Positions 11,077 to 21,983 of a stretch of 64,000 nucleotides of DNA are shown here, in pieces (within the stretch, counting starts at the first letter, position 1; each line of letters starts with the position of its first letter). This stretch comes from Lutjanus erythropterus (taxonomy: Eukaryota; Chordata; Actinopteri; Lutjaniformes; Lutjanidae). Location: assembly GCA_020091685.1 (NCBI GenBank), contig CM034611.1, positions 12,375,909 to 12,439,908 of the forward strand, written 5' to 3'. The notes under the pieces are model-generated. The model was given only the letters and a program-made list of their open reading frames with translations. It did not search any database and was not told the DNA's origin. A program made the translations under genes and the position numbers.

Positions 11077-12243
11077 GTGTACTGTAATATTTTAAGTCTC
11101 TGTTTCCTGTATACATCTAAATTATTCTGTACTTTAGTGAAGAACATTTTACATCAAATTAGTCTGTGATCTTTAAACAAAATTGAAAGATAAATGCACA
11201 CAAATATTAATCTCATTCAAAAGACAAACAGCACATGATCAAGTGCAAATCCAGTGTCCTGGGTTGTGTGTCTCAATGTGTAAAAATGTAAAGTACAAAC
11301 CAAATCAAATTCAGAACTGTCCTATCAATTGCATCAAAACAGCAGCGGGAAGCCCTGTCTTTTATTTTGCATATTCATATGATTACTCGTCCTCAGGACA
11401 AATACGTTCACGTCAACACCATTCTCCTTTGATTCCATGTGATAAAAGACGATCTCATTTCATTCTTGCACCTTTCTAGTCCAAACCTAGACACTCTGAT
11501 TTGGTAAAATGTAATTCTAATTTATCATTTTTCTGCCTGAGGCAAAACTCTCTCAAGCCCGGGGCTGTTTGAAAAGCAGTTGGACACAAAGACAGACCCT
11601 GGGAACTTTGCCCATGCAGTCAATCAGTCAGACACCCCAGAGTGCCCAGACCCAAACAGCTTGTTTTTTGTCCACGGATATCAAACAACTTCTCCTCTCC
11701 CGTTAGATAATGAAAACATGTTAATAGGAGTGAGTTGTTTCTGTCTTTTTTTTTTTTTTTTTTTTTACTGGAGATGGTTGGTGGATACGCGGTGTCTCTG
11801 TGGTCAGGGGCTGGGCAGCAGAGCGGACATCAAAGGCCGGCAGAGGTCTGTGACGGTGAATGCAGCTGGTGTCTGAGTCTCTGTGCTGGACAGAGCTACA
11901 GGCAGGGCCTCAGCTGCCCCACAATAAAGACGCACAGGGGAAGGCAGAGTCTTTAAAGGCTAGACAAATACACACTCAGACAAATACGCACACTCATGGA
12001 CACGCAGGCAAACAAGCACAAACAGCAATGCCCCCTGAAAATGATTTCCTCCACCAAAATATCACGCAGTTTTTACAGACAAATCATGAAATCGTGCTGC
12101 GTTTTATCTCTTTCTTCTCCTTCCTCCCCATTAATTTCTCCTAAAAAAAGAGTTTTTCAGATTATTTTTGAAAGTGAGACTCTGCAAACGCTTTTTTATA
12201 GAATCGTTGTGTTTGCATCTGTGCAAATATTTTTGTATACAGT
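11077..12243. other. Unique non-coding DNA with a T21 tract
   Basis: No known repeat apart from a run of 21 T at 11746-11766. Overlapping frames at 11580-12361 (plus) have no recognisable domains and cross low-complexity CA sequence near 11970-12020. Confidence 0.5.
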
Positions 12244-12325
12244 AAAGCAGTTCTCAAAGTGGGGTCCTAAAAGGTGGGCTGTCAAGAGGGCCTCAGGGAG
12301 ATTCAAGAGGGTCACCAGCAAAGCA
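12244..12325 (+). mobile_element. Short transposon-end-like fragment (AGCAGTTCTCAAAGTGGGGTCC)
   Basis: GCAGTTCTCAAAGTGGGGTCC...AGAGGGCCTCAGGGAGATTC resembles the end of a vertebrate hAT family whose terminus reads CAGTGGTTCTCAAAGTGGGG. Only the end portion is present. Confidence 0.45.
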
Positions 12326-14940
12326 GCAAATAACTTAAATTCACTGGAAATTCTTCATTAGAACGTTGACGAATATATTTTGCATCCACTCTTCTTCAGA
12401 AAAAAAAACACAATGACAAAAATATTTTCCTTTGCTGTGACTCGGAGCCCATGTCGTTCTCTTTGGGATTTACTTTTTCTGAAAATTATTAACACAAACT
12501 GTATTCATGACTGTGAAACAGTACAATGGAATCATCTTTTCATCCGTGGGTGGAGGAGTGAAGAATCTGAAGGACAAAGAGTGAAATCCTGCTGGCGTGC
12601 TGTGGACAGCTTCATGTCTGATGTGGTCCTGACTTCACAGTGGGACTCTGTGTCTGTGCTGCTGACAGCTTCTCCCTCGTGTCCACTCGGGAAAGTATCT
12701 GCGAGCGTGATGGAGTAAAAACACTGACCACCTCTTTGATTTGGGCTTCAGTAAATCAAAACAAAGGACAGTTTTGAATTATAGTAATACTGCTAGTCAA
12801 TCTGAAGACTGAATAAATGTTTTCTTCTTTTGAGCGACGCCTCTGCTCATAGTCATTTTTGAAAAGATGATCTCAGTGGACAGTTTCCCACTTGCCTTGT
12901 GGACTCTCAGTTCTGGTTTCGGCCTGTAGAGGGCATGCCGAAACAGCAATCTGGTCAAGCTCAGTGGGGAGTCCAGAGACATACAATATCCCCACAGAAG
13001 AAAAGCACAGGGCGACTTTCATCTGTCTATAAAGGGAGGAAATGGTTTTGTTAGATAGAGGAACACCAATATTACAATACAGAGAATATGAAGCGAGGAG
13101 CTGTGCTGATTAACTCAGATTTTACAACATAACTATTATGCAGGGATTTTTTTAAACTATGTTTGATTTAAACCGCAGAAATATTACCTGAAATCACCAA
13201 AGGCAACTTTGTACAGTGGCGCTGCATAAAAGGGTGTGCAGAACTTTATTAAGGCCATGAGATTATTAAACATACCATGTCTTTACTTTCACTCAGAGGG
13301 AATTTAAACAAACGACTCATTAGAATAACGTCCTCTTCTCTCTTTAAACGGGTTAGAGGTCCTGAATAAAACATGACTTATCTATTGCGATCACGTTAGT
13401 CGAGCCATTATTCATTTAACCATTTATTTATTGCTCCATTCATCTACATAAATATTTAACTATGTCTTGGCATCTTTATGGACTGCTTGCTCTGCTGCTC
13501 AATTACAAGGAGCAGTGTCCTACCATGGCCATATGCCTTCTATCTGGCGACACTATATCTCCACAATTTATGGATGCCAACTTGGAGCAATATCATTCTG
13601 TTGGGTTTTATGTATATCTGCGCACGTATTAATCTGGGCCTAATGACTGGCAACAATATGTTCCAGCCTGTGTGCCCAATAGGACCACTATTGTATACAT
13701 ATCATATGGCCTAAAATAAATGGAGTGCTCTTTTTTTTTGTTATTGTATAGATTAAATTGGGTGCCCATATGGGGTCCTCATGAGCGGCATGTAGAATAT
13801 GTCAGGACTCCAAGCAGCCTGACTTGAATAGATGTATGGTTTATTACTCACGCCATATATTCACACCATATATTATAAGCCCTTACAAGTTTTCACTTCC
13901 CTGGCTACAACAAAAGCTCCCGCTCGTTTGGCGAGGGGAGCATGGAAGCATGCAGAACCGAGGGGAAGCGAGGAACCGTAAACACCCGCCATGGGTCCTC
14001 CTTTAAAGTGATGAACAGCAATAAAAGCAGCACTGGTTGTCTGCTGAGAGACAAAAAGAGCATTTGACCACCTGGGTGCACATCATTTTCTCATGCCGTT
14101 TCTCAAGCATGACTATCAGGAGATGTCCCCTTTAACATTATATGTGGCTAACTCAACCCAATCCCCCAAGTCACGTATGGCTTCTTTTCATTCAGCGGGT
14201 ACTGCATGGCTCGCTCTCACGTACCTGAAATGTCTCCACGCCGTGGTGAGACCTCAGAGCTCTGTGACACTTTCACATGTCACTTTTCCTGCTAGGTCAG
14301 CACCAACCACAGCTGCAATTTTTATCAACTGAGGTCCCCATTATCGCCTGAAGACTGGGGGAGAAGCCAGGACGACTTGTTGAGGTGGCAGAGGGAATCT
14401 GTTGGACTGGCATTAGGCTGCACCACCCCCTGCAAACAGCACAGGATCACTCACTTTCCCACGCATGGTTCAAACAGGCTATAAATATATTCCTAAATAT
14501 AAGGTCTGAATTCTGCAAAAAAAAAAATGTTTTATATGTCTCTTCTTTCTATCTCAGACTCTTGGTTCCCATAAAAGGAAAAAAGCAAAATCACTTTCAG
14601 ATGCCGTTTAGAGTTCATGTTGATTTAAATTGCAGGAGTCTGCAAATCAACGGCAAATCAAACATCCATCCCATACAACCCACCTCCATATCTCCAAAAT
14701 TGGCTTTTTGTCAATTACAATCAAAGGCACTTTCTGTTGCTCCCCCTTTCCCTCTGCCTCTCTTCTCACGTGTTTCTTTAAATCACACTGGAACAGCATT
14801 TTTAGTTGTTGCTTATGTGCTGGTTGTCGCTTATTTTAGTTGTTGCTTGCATTTATGTGTCATTCCTGGCCTGTATTTGCTACATTTACATGAACAACAT
14901 TTCTTCAATCTGATTCAGTTCAGGATTGTCTGTTTTTTAG
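12326..14940. other. Unique non-coding DNA
   Basis: No gene supported. Frames at 12380-12718 (112 codons), 13478-13714 and 14385-14993 (202 codons, the longest plus-strand frame here) have no recognised motifs; the last crosses an A-rich tract and runs into a MITE at its 3' end. Around 13480-13770 are repeated CCATATG words of the sort found in degenerate fish tandem repeats. Around 13900-14360 is a GC-richer block that could be conserved. Confidence 0.45.
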
Positions 14941-15227
14941 TAGAATTCCAACTCTGTCTGTTTTGGAGCAGTGGGCTTTTGTTTTCAGGATAACGGGCTG
15001 AACTCTACATTGATTATAAACAGCTGATCAACTAATAGTGTGGGATTACTATAATATATAATAACGCATCTGTCTGCGCTTCAGTCTGGGGAGGAGGGGG
15101 CAGAGGAAAACAACCTGCTTCAAGCATTGATCATATATTAAATAGTGATTCAGCCTATTTAATATACAGTACTCATTGCAGTACTCATTTTTACTCAACA
15201 CTAAGTTCCTACATATTTCTCCTTGAA
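14941..15227 (+). mobile_element. TTAA-MITE family copy 1 (3' portion)
   Basis: Carries AGCAGTGGGCTTTTGTTTTC then AGGATAACGGGCTGAACTC, a CTGCGCTTCAGTCTGGGGAGG block and the end ACATATTTCTCCTTGAA. The same series occurs at 36530-36875 and, reversed, at 21468-21800. The 5' half seen in the other copies is not recognised here. Confidence 0.7.
15134..15166. repeat. Perfect 12-bp inverted repeat
   Basis: TATATTAAATAG and its exact complement CTATTTAATATA are separated by 9 bases, forming a clean hairpin inside MITE copy 1. The corresponding places in the other copies do not pair this well. Confidence 0.85.
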
Positions 15228-15367
15228 CTGTTTACATGGTCTTTAAATAAAGTGATTTGACAAAATGTGTTTACATGCCCCAAAGCATTTATCAGAATAT
15301 AACTTATTTGACACGTGCAAACTGGTTCTGCCCATTGTTAAGCATCTAATCCACCAGAAATATAACA

Positions 15368-15395
15368 GGAGAAGAAGAAGAAGAAGAAGAAGAAG
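15368..15395. repeat. (GAA)n microsatellite
   Basis: About nine GAA units. Confidence 0.95.
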
Positions 15396-16633
15396 CAGTG
15401 TCTCTGGCTGCTAATTTTCAAACTGGACCCACATCATATGCTGGGAAGACAGACATGCACAGAAATAATATATTAATTCCATCTAGGAAGCTATGTTATG
15501 GTTGTTACTTTCCTTTTGAACAAATTACCAAATCAATCTGATTGAAAATTCCCTCCAATTGGACCAGTCCAGGTGTTTTAATGAGGCACTTTTATTCAGA
15601 TTGGGTTATTTTCTTTTATTTGTGCAACATTAGGATCCATGTAAATGCAGATACGGATTTAGTAAAGAATCACCAGATAGGGCCACTGACTTCCTTTACG
15701 AGCACGTTATGTAGTTTTGGCTTTGTCAGACTAAAAACAATCCTCTTTTGCTTCGATAATTTTCCAGTCACAGGATCAGAAATGTTTTTACAAGTACTGA
15801 AAGTCCTCCTTCACACAGTATGTGCTAATGAATATGATTTCAGTCACAGACATACAGTATGCATATTTTCGTTCTTTTTGTCAGTCTCCAAGCTATGACA
15901 TTTCTTTCAATAGAGCAGATGTCTTGCTGAATCTTGGATACAATCCAAGCTGCAGAATCCGTAGTAGAACAGTCACACTTTCTGCAGCCTGCTTAGCTGC
16001 AGAGCATACAGTGCATAGTACTGCAATAGGCAATGAAAGTTTTTCATTTTAAAACCTCACATTGCTGCTGCCTCTCTGTAAACACAACCTCTCTCTATCT
16101 GGTAAAGTTAAGTTAAGACCGGTGGTGTCCTGCTGGCTCAGCTTGGCCTGTAAAGTCTGCCTGGCGCATGGGTGACATGTCTGGCATGCCACTGCTGGCT
16201 CTTTTTGATACAGCGGAGAGTGTGTGACTGGCAGGCCATGTTTCTCATGTCTCCAGCCCCTGAAACAGCCATCACTCCAAGAGGATGTTTTCAATCCCCC
16301 CGGCCCCGTACCCCCTCGCCGCTCTGAGAGAAGGTCAAGTTTGGCCCATCAGTCACTGACCAAAGGGCGGGGCCTAGCAGCTGGTGGCCATCAACGGCCG
16401 TTATGATGCTCAGTAGTCCCAGCCCTATCACATGTCTGACCTTTTCCAGTGTTTTATAGTTACCTTTTGTTCAGCCTAAACGCAATCACAAGAAAAGATT
16501 CAGAAAAAATGAGGTACCTATTAAAGTAGAGTAAAAGGTAAAACTGTAGCTCTTTAAATTAAGAAGATATAAGGAACAGAGATGGAAGTTTAATTAATCT
16601 CTTGTGTATCAGTCTCATTATGATAAACTCTAA
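15396..16633. other. Unique non-coding DNA with a GC-rich block
   Basis: Mostly AT-rich single-copy sequence. The segment 16120-16420 is distinctly GC-rich with AAGGGCGGGGCC (a GC-box/Sp1-type site near 16363) and several CpGs; it may be a regulatory element. Frames at 15542-15898 and 15822-16052 are unrecognised. Confidence 0.4.
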
Positions 16634-17108
16634 GGCTGGGTTGCACCAACAAGTATGTATTTTTAACCCCAATTAAATCATTGTTAAACTTTAAATCATG
16701 TTGGACCAAACTTATAAACTTGCTTAAAATTAAGAATGTTGCATGAAAACTTCCAATTCCAATTTAAACTAATGCAAAATTAAGTTAAAATTAATTAAGC
16801 TTACACTTAAGGCAGTTTAACTTTTGAAATGTCTGCCTTTTTGAGACGGAGTGAGCAAAATAATCAAGGTCCCCAAAGAAAGTCATGTGTCAGACTCAAC
16901 CCAGTTGAGTTTTATGCGTCTCTTCTTTCTTTCACTCCAGTTGATTTGTAAAAATAGTCCACCAGTCTTTGTTAATTTTTTAGCCAGCTAGCAAACAATG
17001 TAATGGTTGTTAACTTTTTAGCTAGCTAGCTAGTAAATAAGAGAAAATTTGGTTTTGCTAAACTCTGATTAGAACTAAGATTAAATTCATCTGCGTCGGT
17101 GTAACCTC
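16634..17108. mobile_element. GGGTTGCACC-ended MITE, copy 1 (~475 bp)
   Basis: Left end GGCTGGGTTGCACCAACAAG; right end GATTAAATTCATCTGCGTCGGTGTAACC, roughly its inverted complement. The interior has stacked TTTAAAC/TTAAACT and AATTAA words. A second, longer copy lies at 40106-40989. Known as a TTTAAAC-rich teleost MITE type with GGTTGCACCAA ends; superfamily not assigned. Confidence 0.7.
16970..17040. repeat. Two-unit minisatellite with GCTAGCTAGC core
   Basis: About two units of TTGTTAACTTTTTAGCTAGC followed by AAACAATGTAATG. The homologous position in the second family copy (40472-40720) has about six units. Confidence 0.75.
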
Positions 17109-18824
17109 ATCTCAGAGTTTAACAGTAAACTTTAACATCATGCTTTCATGTAGCTCTATAACACATTTGACCTCACATGAAGAATGCTACACGCACACAC
17201 GGGTCATGTGTGTGTGCACTGACACATTCAGCTGCACGTCACATGAGTTAAAAGAAGGAAACCCATGAGGTGGTCATTTGTGTGTTTACCCAGGTTTGGG
17301 TCAGTGTTTTCAGGTGCATATACACCTTTACATGCCCTTCTTTCACCACTCACAGACACGCACGCCCACACACATCATTTGCGCTCAAACCTATACCCAT
17401 ATTGACGCACACTTTCCCCGGTGTTGTTTTAGCAGGGGGAGAGCAGCAATGGTGTGGAACAGGCCTGTTTTTTAGTGCGGGTCAAACTTTGGCCAGGCCT
17501 AAAGGCAGCAGCCATCCGATCCCTCCCGAGGTGCCTCTGGTCTGGGACCCGTTTGAACCTCCACCTGCTGGGAGAACTTCACTTTAGATACATTGTTCAG
17601 GCCTCTCTGAACATTGCGGAGGGGAGGCGGGACATTATGTTAAAGTCAACACCGCAGGATCAGTCCGCTCTTTGTACTGGGCTTTGAGGGTGACCTCCAT
17701 TCTTGGACCATGTAGAGTGGAGATGAAGTGCAGTAACTCATGTGGTCACACACACATGGGCCGAGCAGAATGGGATACGTTTTTTCTTGCACCTTTTGGA
17801 CTGTGTTTGAACTGTATTTCTGTAGTTGGAGGCAGTCAATGAGGTTCTGTCCAGTCAACATAATACATGGGATTGGACAATATCCCAGAACATAAATCAA
17901 GATTGAAATAAGTCAACCGTCAAGAAATTTTCTTGTACTGATTCTGCAGGCTTATAGCAAGGAAGCTATCACTTCAATGTCACTTATGAGCTTTTTGGCA
18001 CTACTTTACAATAACACTACCCTTATAAAATGTTTTATTTTATATTTCTTCAAATTTTACACAGTAGTTAGATGTTGGTTGTGACAATAAGCAGAAATAT
18101 AATAATGGAGTAAAGAAAAAACAGATCACCTCTGCCACATTAAAGTGATGGAGTACAGTATAATACACGTTCAAAACTATATATGAAGTCAGATTTTTCA
18201 TCAGGTGTTCAAGATTTTCAGGAACTTTTCTCCAAAGTTGAAATTTGATATGATTGTTGGAGCAGCTGAACTGCAAACAAAATAAGTGTAAAAGTAGACA
18301 ACTGTAAACTGCTCATGTTGGCTCGCATTCATTTGTGCTCATACTGTGGGGAGACGTCACCGCAGCAGTGGCAGCTTGGAAACTTCTGGTACTTCACTGG
18401 ATTCGTCTATAAATGCTGCTGATGGAGAAGACAAAGTAAACTAAGTAATGAGATCTGAGGCTTAACGGTACAACGTTGTCATAAATATCTACCAATACTG
18501 CTGATCGTGACCTCTGCTGACCTCACCAGAAAAAAATCAGCACCATCTAGTGGACTGAAAAAACAATTAATTTTATTATTCTACTGCAAAAAGGTTTAGC
18601 TTATTTGTATTTGCAGTATTAATAATTCATATAAGAAAAGATTGATACTTGGCCTCTGTGTATCAATACATACATTTACTTGACATAATGTAGCCTTTGA
18701 AATTATCTTGTAGAATTACTGCCTCGTTAGTGCAGCAAGTGCACTTTATCCACAATTCTTTCATTATTATTCTATCATCATTATTTCAGCACGACTTGCT
18801 AGTTTTCTCAGTTTTCTGGAGGAG
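17109..18824. other. Unique non-coding DNA with CA-rich stretches
   Basis: CA/TG-rich sequence at 17190-17215 and 17352-17376. The segment 17520-17650 is GC-richer (CTCTGAACATTGCGGAGG, GGGAGGCGGGAC) and could be conserved. CACCATCTAGTGGACTG near 18541-18557 resembles a short piece common in fish transposons. No gene recognised. Confidence 0.45.
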
Positions 18825-19149
18825 TAGAGCTGCAACAGTTAATTGGTTAATTAAGATTAGACAATTAATCGATTAGTTGTCAACTATTAAGGTAATCAAG
18901 TAATCAAGTATTTTGATAACTGATTAATCGTGTTGAGTAATCTTAGAGTAAGATTTCAGCAGCTCAGATGACAGTATTTTCTAGTTTCTTTATTCCTCTG
19001 TTAAAGTAAACTGAATATCTTTGGGTTGGGAACAAAACAAGACATTTCAGGACGTCACCTTGGGAAACAATTAAACAACAACTAATTGATTTATCTAGAA
19101 AATGACTGATTAATCAATCATGAAAACAATTATTACTTGCAGCTCTTAT
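18825..19149 (+). mobile_element. TAGAGCTGCAAC-family hAT-type element, near full length
   Basis: Left end TAGAGCTGCAACAGTTAATTGG, then AATTAATCGATTAGTTGTCAAC and TTTTGATAACTGATTAATCG; middle TAAACTGAATATCTTTGGG and AAAACAAGACATTTCAGGAC; right end ATTACTTGCAGCTCTTA, the inverted complement of the left end. This is a very common percomorph-fish non-autonomous family. CTGGAGGA/TTGGAGAA (6 of 8) flank it and may be a decayed target duplication. Other pieces are at 50818, 57911 and 63351. Confidence 0.85.
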
Positions 19150-20984
19150 TTGGAGAATATCTAGCTTCTGTATAGTGTCGTAATTCCGAGTGAAACAGGA
19201 TAGGCAGGCAGCACATAACATTATGGGAAATTTCATATGAATGTTGGGTGGATGTCATGATATTATTGGCTGATTTTGGTTGGTCTGAGCCTGTGTACTG
19301 TATATTATCTTTAACAAGACAAAAACCATGATTGGATTTTGACATAAGAATACAAAGATGCTTTCTATTTTCTTGGCAAATATTGTTAAATAGGTGCACA
19401 ATATGACTGGGGATCTGATCTAAAAGGGTTAAAATGGCATTTTTCATTTCATCTTGACATTAATGACTTAGAAGGACAAAGCCTTTTAGGAACATCCCGT
19501 TCTCGAGTACAGGGACTGTTCTGCTTACACGCTCAGAATTTTGAATTTGAAGCAGATGATTACAGATCAAATTGTTCTCTCACGTTCGACGGTAGTTTGA
19601 ATTTTGAATAAGACATGACAGCCCTTGGGTGCCATCGCTTGGGTTGCTACAAATCAACATCAATTTATGGCAATATTGGATTCACCAGATTTTTGCTTCA
19701 ACATGATGAAATATCTTATAAGTATCTGATTCACTACATTAGTCAAAATAGACATTCTCATCTTATTTGATCAATAAACAGATTTTTTCAAATGAATTTC
19801 TCCATATTTTACCACATCACAATATCACATATAATAGAAGATTTGTTCTACTGTGTATCACCCACACTTAGTAATACGCAAAACTAGAAACAGACCTGAC
19901 TATTCCCCGTGTGATGAAATGTGGGCAGTAATCAGCGGTGCTACTGTTTGTGTTGTGGTCCATTTTTATGTCTGTCCATCAAAGTTAGGGTTAGGGATAT
20001 TTCAGGGGTCACATTATTTTGGCTATCGTGCTAAATCATTATTTTCAGTAATACAGTATCTTATCCTAGAAGCTGATTCATGCATGTGATTCAGTTGTCA
20101 TTTTTCGATGAGTTATTCTTCTTCCCTCCACAAAAACCACGCAGCGGAGCACACAGTCTCCTGTATAAATAAAAGTGCCGCTCCTGGCTGCATGTTCAGG
20201 TTTTCCGTGTTGTTTTCTGCCTGTGCACTCGACTTGTCGGAAGGGGCAGGATGAGAAGTCATCCATCTCCAGCTAACAGCCACCAGTCTGGCCCCATGCT
20301 GGAGCCCCAGAGAGAGGAAGCGATCGCTCACAGCACAGGAGCACATTCCCCCTCAACACAGGGGGGACAAGGCCATTTAACCCATCAAGGCCCGGTCTAC
20401 TTTTCTTTGCTATCACGTGCGACTGTGCATGTGTGTGTCTGCAGCAGTGTATGCTTTTGTCATTGCATGTGCACGTATCTGCGTGTATGTTAATGCATGC
20501 ACAGTCATTAGCACCGTGCTCCAGTCTGTCCTGTTTGTGTTGGTGGGCTCCTCGCTGCATCGCGCCTGCCGGTAAGTAGTTAAATAGCCATCCTGGGGTC
20601 AGACCACATATACAGTGGCACAGTTCATCCCTCACATCCTCCCCCCATCTCTCCTTGATCCTCAATATATAATTCCTAGAGCACCCACCCCCTGTCTCTC
20701 TGTCCTACTGGCATGACGATAGCACTCCTGGACACACAGAGACTTGCAGTATAACCAGCCTGAGGAATTGACACTCCGAGTGTTTCTCCACACTTTTTCT
20801 AATGGCATTGTGAGCCCCCCGCCACTGCTGGGATGGAAGGTGTTTAGCACCTCACTGTTTTTACTTTGACAGAGGAGGGACACTAGCACTCCCCTGGCTA
20901 TATAGGCCTAGACCAGTTCCACTGTTATCATTTCCACTGTGGGCACCCTTCCTCCCATTGAATCACACAGGTATTTATGTGGGT
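19150..20984. other. Unique non-coding DNA
   Basis: No gene or repeat recognised. Overlapping frames in 20078-20889 on both strands are unremarkable. The block 20130-20420 is GC-richer than its surroundings. Confidence 0.45.
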
Positions 20985-21052
20985 GGCGGTTTAGCTCAGC
21001 TAGCTGTGCTAGCTCTGTAAGCCAAGGCTGGGTTTGAGGTTTCATTTCAAAC
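20985..21052 (+). pseudogene. Decayed tRNA-like sequence (tRNA relic or SINE head)
   Basis: GGCGGTTTAGCTCAGCTAGC resembles a tRNA 5' end with A box (TTAGCTCAGC). CTCTGTAAGCCAAGG resembles an anticodon arm and GGTTTGAGGTTTC a mutated B box/T arm. The acceptor 3' strand that should pair with GGCGGTT is missing, so it cannot be a working tRNA. The TGT at the anticodon position hints at a threonine-tRNA origin, but this is weak. Confidence 0.4.
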
Positions 21053-21467
21053 ATAAAGGCAATTATCACCTCTACACTGATTTATTTTTTTTTAAAGGTT
21101 TTGGTCACAAGCACCTCACTCATGGCCTAGCAATAATAAAGTGACAATAGTTCTTAAATACAGCTCATAATTACACGATAGTCCACAGCTGTGTTGGAGG
21201 TGTGTCTTTAGTCAAATGCAACAGCTCACTCATTTAAAATCCAACTATCAAACATCTTAATACAACTAAACAGGGAAAAATAATGTAACAAATACATAAA
21301 TGTGTGAATATGAAAATATGAATATGAAAAAAAATCAAAATAGAATAAAATTAATGAAATAAAAAAATACATTTCTACACACATTTTCACACACACAAGA
21401 CATAGCCCAAATCTGAGTATATAAACACAAATCTCAAACTTTGAATTTATCCATTTACATATAAACC
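21053..21467. other. AT-rich non-coding DNA
   Basis: AATATGAAAATATGAATATG-type low-complexity near 21300. AGCTCATAATTACA...CCACAGCTGTGT at 21162-21194 resembles a segment at 60784-60814. No gene. Confidence 0.45.
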
Positions 21468-21983
21468 TTAAAGGAGCAATATTTAGCAACTACACGTCCA
21501 AAAATGATTACTGCAGTCCAAATAGTGAGTTGGGGCAATAGACCGTATTCTACAGGTTGAAATTCTTTTTAATATATGAGCTGTGGTTAAAGCAAGTTGT
21601 TCCCTCCTCCTCCCCAGACGCAAGGATGCTCAGGCAGGCTGCAGGAACACTGCAGGAGCGCAAGACGAGCACAACATCGTGACGAGTCCTACGCTGTAAG
21701 TTGATTGGCTGGCAGTTGTCTATCAATGTGAAGCTAAACCTGTTATCCTGAAAACAACTGATCCAAAAATACACACTCTTCTTCTGCCTGACAGACTCCT
21801 GACATTAATGTTTAACTCTAATTAACATGAAACAGGCAAACAAACAGGACATTGGGGTGGTAGCATTATTGTCAGAGAAGTCGGCGTTTCAACTTAACAT
21901 GTTTCCTTAATCTCCTATGACAAATCATTGTCGTTTTATGATTTATGCTATTGCAGTAAATAGATAACAAATTTCTTCTTTAA
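21468..21983 (-). mobile_element. TTAA-MITE family copy 2, full length (516 bp), reversed
   Basis: Flanked on both sides by TTAA: left TTAAAGGAGCAATATTTAG, right ATTTCTTCTTTAA, so terminal inverted repeats AGGAG(C/A)AATAT. Read on the minus strand it carries GTTTTCAGGATAACAGG and CTTGCGCTCCTGCAG as in the copies at 14.9 and 36.3 kb. TTAA at both junctions is the target duplication expected for piggyBac-type MITEs; superfamily is inference. Confidence 0.8.

Noticed and set aside
14385-14993. 202-codon plus-strand frame
   Set aside because: No recognisable domain, crosses an A-rich tract and ends inside a MITE copy; no splice or promoter context.
16355-16410. Promoter with a GC box
   Set aside because: A single GGGCGGGGCC without a CpG island, initiator or downstream exon is not enough.
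20985-21052. Functional tRNA gene
   Set aside because: A-box and anticodon-arm resemblance but mutated B box and no 3' acceptor strand to pair with the 5' end.
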